A DNA stretch of 64,000 nt from assembly GCA_965242785.1 (NCBI GenBank), contig CBDETA010000004.1, positions 1,364,001 through 1,428,000 on the forward strand. Direction: 5' to 3'. A program made the position numbers and the translations under genes. Shown here piece by piece: positions 54,142-61,296 of this stretch; the first letter of the stretch is position 1; the number at the start of each line of letters is the position of its first letter. This stretch comes from Maricaulis sp965242785. Lineage in GTDB: Bacteria > Pseudomonadota > Alphaproteobacteria > Caulobacterales > Maricaulaceae. The notes beneath the pieces were generated by a model. The model worked only from the letters and a program-made list of their open reading frames with translations, searched no databases and was not told the DNA's origin.

Positions 54142-54497
54142 TCGCCGCCACCATCCCGGCGCGTCTGATCCCGGACACCGATGATGTCGGGAAGCCGGGT
54201 CAATACCAGTTTCTGGACAAGCGCTGGAACGTGACGCGCGGCCGGTTGTCGGCCTGGCGCGTCGAGATCGGATGCCCGCGATGCGGCCTGGCGCAGGAAT
54301 TTGCCCTGGCACCGGCCGGTGACCGCCATGCCCGACAGGACCAGCTGCGCTGGGACGGCAATGTGCAATTGCCCACGGTGTTCGGCCGGATCGAGATCCA
54401 CGCGCATGGAAGCTGCACCGGCTGGACCGGGCATTTCGAGGGCGGCGAGTTTCGCACGGATCCGGCGCTGGTGAAGCGGGAGGCGACTGATGTGTGA
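54138..54497 (+). CDS. DUF6527-like phage protein
   Basis: A 119-residue protein. IGCPRCGLAQEFALAP and CTGWTGHFEGGEFRTDPA recall the DUF6527 pattern with one Cys pair and a Trp/Gly-rich end. ATGA overlap with the helicase gene; its end overlaps the next start. Function unknown. Confidence 0.6.
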   Translation: MIAATIPARLIPDTDDVGKPGQYQFLDKRWNVTRGRLSAWRVEIGCPRCGLAQEFALAPAGDRHARQDQLRWDGNVQLPTVFGRIEIHAHGSCTGWTGHFEGGEFRTDPALVKREATDV

Positions 54498-54972
54498 CTG
54501 CCCGATCGCCCGCGCCAAGGATGACCGCATCGCACATCTGGAGGCCTGCCTGGCGCATGCCCGGGCGCTGGCGCAAACAGATCAGCCCGGCACGCCCTGG
54601 GAGTGGCAGCTGGACCGTGAAGCCGCCATTGCAGCCCACTGTCTGGCGCGCCGGCCGCACACGGCGGCGCAGATCGCCGTTTCGCTGGACCGGGGCATTC
54701 CGGGCGCGCGGCACGATGCTCGCGACGTGGCGGCCTGTGTGGCGCGCCTGGCGCGCAATCTGGCGGACTGGGGATGGCTGGTGGCCGTCGGCGGCGAAAG
54801 CGGCCGACCGGCCCGCCTATCGGATCTGCACCAGGTGCATCCGGCCTATCAGGACCTGTTTCGCGCGGCGGTGCGCGGCGAGGGCGATATCGGCGCCGCG
54901 CCGCTGGCCACGCGCCAGATCCCGCCCGGGCAGCGGGCCTATCAATCCAAACGGCAGGAGGCAGGGGTTTGA
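54490..54972 (+). CDS. Phage hypothetical protein
   Basis: A 160-residue helical protein (MCDCPIARAKDDRIAHLEAC). RDVAACVARLARNLADWGWL hints at a winged-helix. It lies directly upstream of the replication initiator gene, where helicase loaders often sit, but no AAA+ motif is present. Confidence 0.55.
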   Translation: MCDCPIARAKDDRIAHLEACLAHARALAQTDQPGTPWEWQLDREAAIAAHCLARRPHTAAQIAVSLDRGIPGARHDARDVAACVARLARNLADWGWLVAVGGESGRPARLSDLHQVHPAYQDLFRAAVRGEGDIGAAPLATRQIPPGQRAYQSKRQEAGV

Positions 54973-56234
54973 GCCGACTATCCGTCATCCCCGCAGCAGC
55001 GCTGGACGATGTGTCAGAAAAGCGCATGACGCTGACCCATTTGCGGGTCTTGTGCGGGCTGGGGGCCTGTACGAACAAGCATGGCTGGGCGACCGACACG
55101 AACCAGGCGCGCATCGCCAGCAAGGCCGGTCTGGCGCGCGAGACCGTGAACCGGGCCTTGAACAAGCTGGAAGAGCTGGGATGGGTTGAGGTCTATGAGA
55201 GCCGGAACAAGACGGCGCAACTGACCGGGCTGCTGTGTTATCGCGTCGTCCTGGACCCACCCTATGGGCCGGACGGAGAGCGTCTGGAATCGCCGACTTT
55301 CAAGCGGCGCCGGGCGCACATTCCGCCGGAGATCGAAGCCGAGGCCGAGAACGCGGATCCGGTCGAGGAGGGGCTGTCAGAAGCGGATTCCGGGCAGGAA
55401 GCGGACACCTCTGCGCCGGCGCTTGAAAATGAGCCCGAATTGTCAGCGCCACAAGGCGTGGACGATACCCCCTGTGATCGAGACGTCACAGGGGGGGGTG
55501 TGATCGAGACGTCACAGGGGGGGTGTGACCACGGTGGTCACAGGGGGTGTGACGTCTGCGATCACAACAGACTCGATTCTTTTATCGATAAGAGTTCTAT
55601 GAGTACCAGCGCGCGCAGGATGCTGCGTGGCGAGCGCGTGCCAGGGGTCTGGTTCGATCCGGACATCGAGCTGGGAACGGCGCTGCAGGATGATCGCGCC
55701 AAGCGCGGGGTGCAGGCGCAGCTGATCGAGCTGGCCGGTGAAGCCGAGACGCGCCGCCTGCTGGCGTCGATCGATGTGCGATGCTTCATCGAACGGCGCT
55801 TTGAGCGCTGGGCCATTGTCTGCGCAACAAAGGCCGAGGCCGATGCGCTCCGCGACCGTCTGCGCCAGCTCGGCGGGTGGTTGAGCCAGCCTTCAGGCAG
55901 CCGCGTCCAGATCTTCACCGAGGCGCGCTGGGCACGGACCACAGCCGAGATCACCATGCCCTTCGACCCGCCGCCGGGCATTGCCGGTGAGCTGTTCGAC
56001 CAGGCGCTGGAATGCGGCCGGTCCGAGAGCGATCTCGCGCCCTGCTGCGAGGACGGCTTTGTCCTGATCCCCGATCCCGATCATCGCTGGGCCGTCCGCT
56101 CGACGGGCATGTCGGCCAAGGAAGTCGGCCGCGTCTTCATCGGCGCCATCAAGTCGCTGGGATGGAACCCGGAAATCAAACCGCTCGCGCCGGTAGCGCG
56201 CCTGACCCCTGCCAAGGAGACCGCTCATGGGTAA
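54969..56234 (+). CDS. Phage replication initiator (lambda O-like) with internal origin
   Basis: A 421-residue protein with a TTG start overlapping the previous stop. Residues 15-80 form a winged helix (TNQARIASKAGLARETVNRA, then LNKLEELGWVEVYESR) as in phage replication initiators. An acidic linker follows (about 115-165). A Gly/Cys-rich stretch (168-200) is encoded by four iterons at 55473-55566. The C-terminal half (about 215-421) is DnaA/O-like in position but unrecognised. Initiator binding to its own gene is the lambda O design. Confidence 0.75.
   Translation: MSRLSVIPAAALDDVSEKRMTLTHLRVLCGLGACTNKHGWATDTNQARIASKAGLARETVNRALNKLEELGWVEVYESRNKTAQLTGLLCYRVVLDPPYGPDGERLESPTFKRRRAHIPPEIEAEAENADPVEEGLSEADSGQEADTSAPALENEPELSAPQGVDDTPCDRDVTGGGVIETSQGGCDHGGHRGCDVCDHNRLDSFIDKSSMSTSARRMLRGERVPGVWFDPDIELGTALQDDRAKRGVQAQLIELAGEAETRRLLASIDVRCFIERRFERWAIVCATKAEADALRDRLRQLGGWLSQPSGSRVQIFTEARWARTTAEITMPFDPPPGIAGELFDQALECGRSESDLAPCCEDGFVLIPDPDHRWAVRSTGMSAKEVGRVFIGAIKSLGWNPEIKPLAPVARLTPAKETAHG
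55473..55566. repeat. Four palindromic iterons inside the initiator gene (candidate origin)
   Basis: TGTGA-N8-TCACA at 55473-55490 and 55499-55516 are identical 18-mers. 19-base relatives lie at 55524-55542 (a perfect palindrome) and 55548-55566. Centres are 24-26 bases apart, separated by G runs of 8, 7 and 5. An AT-rich tract follows at 55571-55603. This copies the layout of the lambda origin in gene O. Confidence 0.85.
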
Positions 56235-56991
56235 GCTTATCGCATCCCCTGCCATGATCGCCGGACAAGCGCAGCAGCGCGATCGCAAGGCCCAGGAGAG
56301 GCCGGACGTGGCGGAGTACGAAAACCGGGCCGACGAACGGCGTTCGGCGAAGGCAGCAGCCATGGCGCGCCAGCGTGAGGCCTTCCTCTCAAGCCCGGAA
56401 GGGCAGGCCATGTTGGCGCGGCGGGAGGCCATGGCCCGGGCCGCGGCGATGCTGGGCAAGTCAGATCGCTGGGCGGAGGTCGATACCTTCACGGCCATGG
56501 TGCGGGGCATGCGGGTCGAGAAGGGCGTGGTGAAGGCCTTGGCCCCGAACGTCTACGTCCAGCGCCTTCATGCGCCCGCCAATGGCAAGGGCGGCCTGCT
56601 GACGATCGAACACGTCGCCGCTGCGGCCGACTACGCCAACCTGTCGGACCAGCTCAAGGTGGGCGGGGCCAGCCGTGATCCCTCCGACATCCGCGTCCAG
56701 GGCGGCGGCGCCGGCTGCACCGAGCTGGCCGTCCTCAACCGCCTCGACGCCGCGGCCGCCTTCCGGGCGGCGCAGGACGCGCTGCGGGTATCCTCGATCG
56801 TGCCCGCTTGGGGCCGGGTGATTCGTCGCCTGGTCGACTGGGTCGTGCTCGATGGCGGGCATCCGCTGGAGGATTTCGACGTGAAGGACACCGCTCCGAT
56901 GCTGGGCGAAAAGCAGGAAGACGCCTGCAGGGCCTTGCTATTCCGGGTCGGCGTCGACTGCCTGTGTCAACACTTCAAGAAAGCCGGTTGA
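56227..56991 (+). CDS. Phage hypothetical protein
   Basis: A 254-residue protein overlapping the initiator end by eight bases. The N-terminal part is Ala/Arg/Glu-rich and helical, the C-terminal part (SDIRVQGGGAGCTELAVLNR, then VIRRLVDWVVLDGGHPLEDF) looks folded. Similar genes often close phage early operons, possibly regulating late genes, but this is only positional. One CCGAAC-type palindrome is near its 5' end. Confidence 0.6.
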   Translation: MGKLIASPAMIAGQAQQRDRKAQERPDVAEYENRADERRSAKAAAMARQREAFLSSPEGQAMLARREAMARAAAMLGKSDRWAEVDTFTAMVRGMRVEKGVVKALAPNVYVQRLHAPANGKGGLLTIEHVAAAADYANLSDQLKVGGASRDPSDIRVQGGGAGCTELAVLNRLDAAAAFRAAQDALRVSSIVPAWGRVIRRLVDWVVLDGGHPLEDFDVKDTAPMLGEKQEDACRALLFRVGVDCLCQHFKKAG

Positions 56992-57263
56992 CATCCAAGG
57001 TCCTTGGATCGTAGCTCTTGTGTCAATTGAGATCAGTGCGTCTCGATCAGCCCCGTAGGCCCACCGCCCACGGGGCTTTTTCGTGCCCGAAACACGCAAA
57101 ATCAAGGCCTTAGCGGGTCCTTCCTGGCCGTTCCCCGTATACGGGGCATCTGAGCGCCGGACTTTCCTAGGCACACAGGCCGTCAACATTGTTGACGCTT
57201 TCGGGCTAACTTGTTGACACATCAGGAGACCTTCCCGCCTGACCCCGGTGGCGCGATCACCGA
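56992..57263. other. Palindrome-rich gap before the terminase genes (candidate cos region)
   Basis: 272 bases without a gene. It holds a terminator (57049-57081), the perfect palindrome CCCCGTATACGGGG at 57133-57146, and GTCAACATTGTTGAC at 57182-57196 followed by a half copy (TTGTTGAC, 57211-57218). In lambda-like phages the cos site and terminase-binding sites lie directly before the small terminase gene. Confidence 0.5.
57049..57081 (+). terminator. Terminator of the rightward early operon
   Basis: AGCCCCGT pairs with ACGGGGCT (57049-57056 with 57070-57077) across a 13-base loop, then T to 57081. It lies 58 bases after the last early gene. Confidence 0.88.
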
Positions 57264-57956
57264 ATGACCGAAACTCCACTGACCGACCAGACATGCCCCG
57301 AGACTGGGGCGCCCTTGTTTTTTCGATCAGTGGCCGCTTACGGCACGGCGAGGGGTGTTAGCCGGCAGGCAGCGTCCAAATGGAATACACGCGACGGCGT
57401 GATCGTGTTCCGGACCTGCCCGGCTACGGGGAAAGACGTGGTCGATGCGCTGGCCAGTGACCTTCGCCGCAATGGCGAGCTGAACCCGCTGAAAGCCCGG
57501 GCTGATATCGGCCTGGCTGATGAGGCGCCGGCGGATCCCGAACCAGCTGCGGTGCCCGCGCCAGTGACCGGTGACGATGCGGAGGTTTCTGCACCGCCAC
57601 CGGCCACAAAGCGGGAGGATCCGCAGTCCGGTGTCCGGGCCGAGGCGGCACGGTCCAAGGCTCTGCAAGAGCAGATCCGCGCCAAGAACATGCTGCTGGA
57701 CCATGAGGAGCGCATCGGTGCCCTGGTCCCGGTGGCCCTGGTCGAGGATCGCTCACGCCGCTTGGCCGCTCGATGGCAGGAAGCTTTGCTCCGGCTGGAG
57801 GTCGAGGCGGCCGAGGATGCCAACCCCGGCGAACCCGGTCGCGCTCGCGCGGCTATCGGCAAGCATGTCCGACAACTGATCGAGGAATTCAGAAAGACTG
57901 AAGAGTCCGCGATTGCCGAGGAAGAGGCCCTTGCCGAGGGAGGCGTGAATGCCTGA
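57264..57956 (+). CDS. Phage terminase small subunit (Nu1-like)
   Basis: A 230-residue protein. The N-terminal part (RSVAAYGTARGVSRQAASKW) is a winged helix-turn-helix that should bind cos. The middle is a Pro/Ala linker, and the C-terminal half is a long helix (RAEAARSKALQEQIRAKNML). The end overlaps the large subunit gene by eight bases. Size and layout fit lambda Nu1 family members. Confidence 0.8.
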   Translation: MTETPLTDQTCPETGAPLFFRSVAAYGTARGVSRQAASKWNTRDGVIVFRTCPATGKDVVDALASDLRRNGELNPLKARADIGLADEAPADPEPAAVPAPVTGDDAEVSAPPPATKREDPQSGVRAEAARSKALQEQIRAKNMLLDHEERIGALVPVALVEDRSRRLAARWQEALLRLEVEAAEDANPGEPGRARAAIGKHVRQLIEEFRKTEESAIAEEEALAEGGVNA

Positions 57957-60081
57957 CGGGTTTGGCGGCTGGGACCAGTTCGATGACGAGGCACACGAAC
58001 GTTTCGCCGCCAATGCCCGCAAGGTCGACCGCGCATTTCTGAGTGGGCTGGCCTTGCCGCCACCGCTCGACCCGGCCAAGTGGGCGGAAAAGATCAAGTT
58101 TCCGGAAGGCTCGCCCGTTCCGGGCAGTTTCCGGCACGACACCGCGCCTTACCTTCGCGAGATCCTGGAAGTGCTCTCGCCCGAGCACCCCTGCCAAGAG
58201 ATCTACATCCCCAAATGCGCCCAATCGGGCGGCACCGTGGTGGCGGATATCTGGCTGGGCTCGATCCTGGATACGATGAATGCACCCTGCATGGTTGTGC
58301 ATCCGACCGTCGGCCAAGCCAAGGAATGGGCCGACAGCAAGTTCTATCCGCTGGCCGAAGCCACGCCGGCGTTGAACCCGCATCCTGAGGAGGACGAAAA
58401 GCCCGGCGCGGTCATACCGCGCCAGAATCGCACTACCGGCGGATCCAAGGCCGACAAGATCCGCGCCCTCAAGGGCAGCACCATCCTGCTGTCCGGCGCG
58501 GAAAGCCCAAAGACCCTGCGCTCGCACACCATCCGCTACATGGTGCAGGATGATCTGGACGCCTGGACCGACAGCGCCGGCAAGGAAGGCGATCCGGAGC
58601 GCCTCGCCGACAAGCGGCTGACCACCTACAAGGCGCTGGGCACGTCGAAGAAGATCGCGATCTCGACGCCGCTCATAGCCCGCGCCTCGCGCATCATGCG
58701 CGGCTATGATCGCTCCGATCGTCGCCGGCTCTATATGGGCTGCCTGCACTGCGATGATGTCACCGATTTCGATTGGGAAGACGTCCAGCGCAATGAACAG
58801 GCACCTTGGGATTGTCATGTGATCTGCCCATCCTGCGGCGGGATCCACACCGACGCCGACAAGCGCGAGATGCTGCGCCGTTCGATCTGGGTTCCGACTG
58901 CGCCCGTCGACGGCGAGCAGCCGGACAAGACGTTGACCCGTGAGGAGGCGGAAGCCTGGCGCGCCAAGCCGCGACAGCAGTTCCGCGTGGGCTTCTGGAT
59001 CACCGGAGTGATCAGCCGATTCCTGCGCTGGGATGACATGGCCCAGGAAGAGGCCGATGCTGGCGATGATGACCAGGCCATGATGGTGTTCGTCAACACC
59101 GTCCTCGGCCGGGTCTTCGAGATCAAAACCAAGACGCCAGACTGGGAGGCCCTGGCCGCCAGGAAGACGCCGGACTTCATGCGTGAGCAAGGGGCGTACG
59201 GGCCGCTTGTCTTCACCTTGTCGGTCGACGTCCAGCGCGATGGGCTCTACTTCCTCGTCAAGGGCTACAACGCCAACGAGGAAGGCTGGTATCTCGACTG
59301 GGGCTTCCTGGCCGGGGACACCGAAGAAGACAGCGACACGGCCTGGAAGAAGTTGACGGAGATCGTCAATCGCGGTGCCCCCCTGCCGGGCGGGGAAAGC
59401 TTTCCGTTCGACGTCATCGTGGTCGACGGCAAATATCACACCGATGCGGTGAAGAACTGGTGCAAGCGCCGGCCGACCGCCATCGTCATCAATGGCGCCG
59501 AAGGCTGGACCCATCCGGTCATCAAGGGCGCGACCGAAACCGACATCAAGAAATCGGGCAAGAAGAAGAAGTTCGGCGGTCAGAAGATCTGGCATGTCGG
59601 CACCTGGACAGTGAAAACCATTGTCGTCGGCCGCTATAACAAGACCCTCCAGGAAGCGACGGAACTGGGCCCGCCGCGCGGCCATTGCTGGTTCCCCGCC
59701 GATGCGGAAGACGCGCTGTTCAAGCAGCTGACGTCGGAATACCTGGCGACCAAGCTGAACCGGAAAAGCCAGCTTCCGGAGCGCTTCTGGAAGGCGCGTG
59801 GCGATAACCACTGGTTTGACTGTGATGTCTACTCCTTCGCCGGGCTGCACTATCTGGGTGCCCGGGCTGGCCGGCGTGGATCCTGGTCGGAAGAACAGTG
59901 GGAAGAGCGTGAAGACGCCATCCGCCAGCTTGTCGAGGCTGCCGGTGGTCAGCTGGATTTGTTCGACATGGCACGGCGCAAGACAGCCAATGACAGCGCG
60001 GCGAACGACGTGCCAGCGGGCCCTGCCAAATCCTCCGATCTGCCCGCCGCTCTCGCGGCGATGGCACGGTCGAACCAGTAA
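57949..60081 (+). CDS. Phage terminase large subunit (GpA family)
   Basis: A 710-residue protein of the lambda gpA type. The ATPase part has a deviant Walker A region (KCAQSGGTVVADIWLG, near 87-102), HPTVGQAKEWADSKF and SGAESPKTLRSHTIRYM with the following Asp/Asp motif II (VQDDLDAW). The endonuclease part has FTLSVDVQRDGLYFLVKG near 425 and VIVVDGKYHTDAVKNWC. It cuts cos and pumps DNA into the prohead through the portal. It overlaps the small subunit gene. Confidence 0.92.
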   Translation: MPDGFGGWDQFDDEAHERFAANARKVDRAFLSGLALPPPLDPAKWAEKIKFPEGSPVPGSFRHDTAPYLREILEVLSPEHPCQEIYIPKCAQSGGTVVADIWLGSILDTMNAPCMVVHPTVGQAKEWADSKFYPLAEATPALNPHPEEDEKPGAVIPRQNRTTGGSKADKIRALKGSTILLSGAESPKTLRSHTIRYMVQDDLDAWTDSAGKEGDPERLADKRLTTYKALGTSKKIAISTPLIARASRIMRGYDRSDRRRLYMGCLHCDDVTDFDWEDVQRNEQAPWDCHVICPSCGGIHTDADKREMLRRSIWVPTAPVDGEQPDKTLTREEAEAWRAKPRQQFRVGFWITGVISRFLRWDDMAQEEADAGDDDQAMMVFVNTVLGRVFEIKTKTPDWEALAARKTPDFMREQGAYGPLVFTLSVDVQRDGLYFLVKGYNANEEGWYLDWGFLAGDTEEDSDTAWKKLTEIVNRGAPLPGGESFPFDVIVVDGKYHTDAVKNWCKRRPTAIVINGAEGWTHPVIKGATETDIKKSGKKKKFGGQKIWHVGTWTVKTIVVGRYNKTLQEATELGPPRGHCWFPADAEDALFKQLTSEYLATKLNRKSQLPERFWKARGDNHWFDCDVYSFAGLHYLGARAGRRGSWSEEQWEEREDAIRQLVEAAGGQLDLFDMARRKTANDSAANDVPAGPAKSSDLPAALAAMARSNQ

Positions 60082-60087
60082 CAGCCG

Positions 60088-60102
60088 CCGAACGCCGTTC
60101 GG
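60088..60102. repeat. CCGAACGGCGTTCGG palindrome, one of four in the prophage
   Basis: CCGAACGCCGTTCGG directly after the large terminase stop, the reverse complement of CCGAACGGCGTTCGG at 44601-44615 and 49227-49241; a 14-base match lies at 56334-56347. The first, second and fourth copies also share flanking CCA and CGG. None was noticed in the host part. Confidence 0.7.
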
Positions 60103-60211
60103 TGGCCCGGTCCTCATCGGGTCGAGCACCGCTTCTTTAACTGCACACGTTGGTCGGTGTGTTGGGTGCGGCAGGTTGGGGGCGGCGCCGGGACCAGGCG
60201 CCATCAATCAA

Positions 60212-60286
60212 GCGGCTCTGGCAGAGCGGATATGCGCAGGCCTTCCAAGCCTTGAGATACCGGTTCGACCCCGGTGGGCCGCTCCA
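60212..60286 (+). tRNA. Prophage tRNA-Gly (anticodon UCC)
   Basis: A 75-nt cloverleaf between terminase and the next gene. The acceptor GCGGCTC pairs with GGGCCGC (one G-U), the D stem is 3 bp, and the anticodon stem CAGGC/GCCTT has one mismatch around loop CTTCCAA (anticodon TCC at 60244-60246). The T arm ACCGG-TTCGACC-CCGGT is perfect. The CCA end is encoded (60284-60286) after discriminator T. The body (TGGCAGAGCGGATATGC) looks more like a tRNA-Cys than host tRNA-Gly, so charging is uncertain. Confidence 0.75.
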
Positions 60287-60305
60287 GATCAGGTGAGATG
60301 CCGGC

Positions 60306-60614
60306 ATGCCCACGCGTTGCCACTGGATGGCTGGCCCGGGCGGTGAGGCCGTTCTGGTGCCGGAATGCATCGGCTGTGCGGTCTACGGTCCGACGCGCTG
60401 CACCTGCGATGTCCCGGAAAGCCGGATCGAGGCCGCCCAGCGCGGACGGCGTGAGGCAGAGGGCCAGGTCCAGCGGCTGCGCGAGGCGCGGGATCGCCGC
60501 CTGGTCCAGCAACAGCAGGAATGGCGGCACCGTCAAAGGCTGTCGCGCCGCATACGCGAGCTGGAAGCCCAGTTGTCAGGAGACCCGGATGCAGTTCAGC
60601 CGTTCGGCCGATGA
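60306..60614 (+). CDS. Phage Cys-motif coiled-coil protein
   Basis: A 102-residue protein. CIGCAVYGPTRCTCDVPESR holds four Cys, then a long charged helix (RREAEGQVQRLREARDRRLV) likely forms a coiled coil. It lies between the tRNA and a zinc-ribbon gene that overlaps its 3' end. Unknown function. Confidence 0.55.
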   Translation: MPTRCHWMAGPGGEAVLVPECIGCAVYGPTRCTCDVPESRIEAAQRGRREAEGQVQRLREARDRRLVQQQQEWRHRQRLSRRIRELEAQLSGDPDAVQPFGR

Positions 60615-60783
60615 TGGCCTGGACGAAACAGAGCGGCGCGACCGTGCGGCGCTCGGCTGTGTGAACCCCGCCTGCCAGGGCGTGCCGGTTCAAACCTTCA
60701 GCCATCGCCGCGGGCGGGTCCTCCGCCAGGCGCTGCGCTGCCTGAATTGCGGGCAGCGCTGGATCCGCAACTGGATCGACTGA
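60589..60783 (+). CDS. Small zinc-ribbon phage protein
   Basis: A 64-residue protein with AGGAG before its ATG. CVNPACQ and CLNCGQRW give four Cys in two pairs about 28 residues apart, like the Ogr/Com type late activators of phages but not clearly one of them. The 5' end overlaps the preceding gene by 26 bases. Confidence 0.55.
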   Translation: MQFSRSADDGLDETERRDRAALGCVNPACQGVPVQTFSHRRGRVLRQALRCLNCGQRWIRNWID

Positions 60784-61050
60784 CACCATCCCGGCTCGCG
60801 TCTTCGATCGTGGCCGGCTGCGGGCCCCGCGTGCGTGGGGCCTGCTTTCGCAGGGGCTCGGGGGAGGCCTGCGAGCGGCGGGGCGGCTTTCACGATTGGG
60901 CCGCCCCGCCAACCCGATAGCCAGGACCGGCCGAAACTGGTGGGCGCCCCATTGCGGGGTGTCGGTCGCTCCCTGGTCCAGACGCCGCCGGTGCTGGTTC
61001 GCCGCAGTCAGCCCCGGCGGCGTCGCCCTTTCACGTAACAGGAGCCATCC
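60784..61050. other. Gap with strong hairpins before the gpW-like gene
   Basis: 267 bases with no convincing gene, although several frames stay open. A hairpin at 60823-60842 (GGCCCC/GGGGCC) and an 11-bp perfect stem at 60877-60887 with 60900-60910 around a 12-base loop are seen. There is no T run. An AGGAGCC site precedes the next ATG. Confidence 0.5.
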
Positions 61051-61296
61051 ATGGCGCGCACGCTCGAAGAGATCGATGCCGATATCGCGAAATTCCAAGC
61101 GCGGTTGGACAAGCTTCTGGATCCCGATCGTGCGCAATCGCTCGAGCACAACGGCCGCAAGGTTAGCCGGTCGGGTCCGGGCGATCTTCTCGAACAGGTC
61201 AAGCTGCGCCTGCGCCAGCTGCAAGCCGAGCGGGCGCGGGTGGCCGGCACCGCTGCGCCGCACGCGCCCTACACCCCGCGAGGTTTTGCCCGATGA
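61051..61296 (+). CDS. gpW-like head-tail joining protein
   Basis: An 81-residue helical protein. EHNGRKVSRSGPGDLLEQVK, then LRLRQLQAERARV, parallels lambda gpW (a beta hairpin between helices). It sits exactly between terminase and portal as W does in lambda. It would join heads and tails after packaging. Its stop overlaps the portal start. Confidence 0.75.
   Translation: MARTLEEIDADIAKFQARLDKLLDPDRAQSLEHNGRKVSRSGPGDLLEQVKLRLRQLQAERARVAGTAAPHAPYTPRGFAR

Noticed and set aside
57889..60207. A 772-residue minus-strand frame
   Set aside because: Antisense to the large terminase gene; composition is that of a shadow frame.
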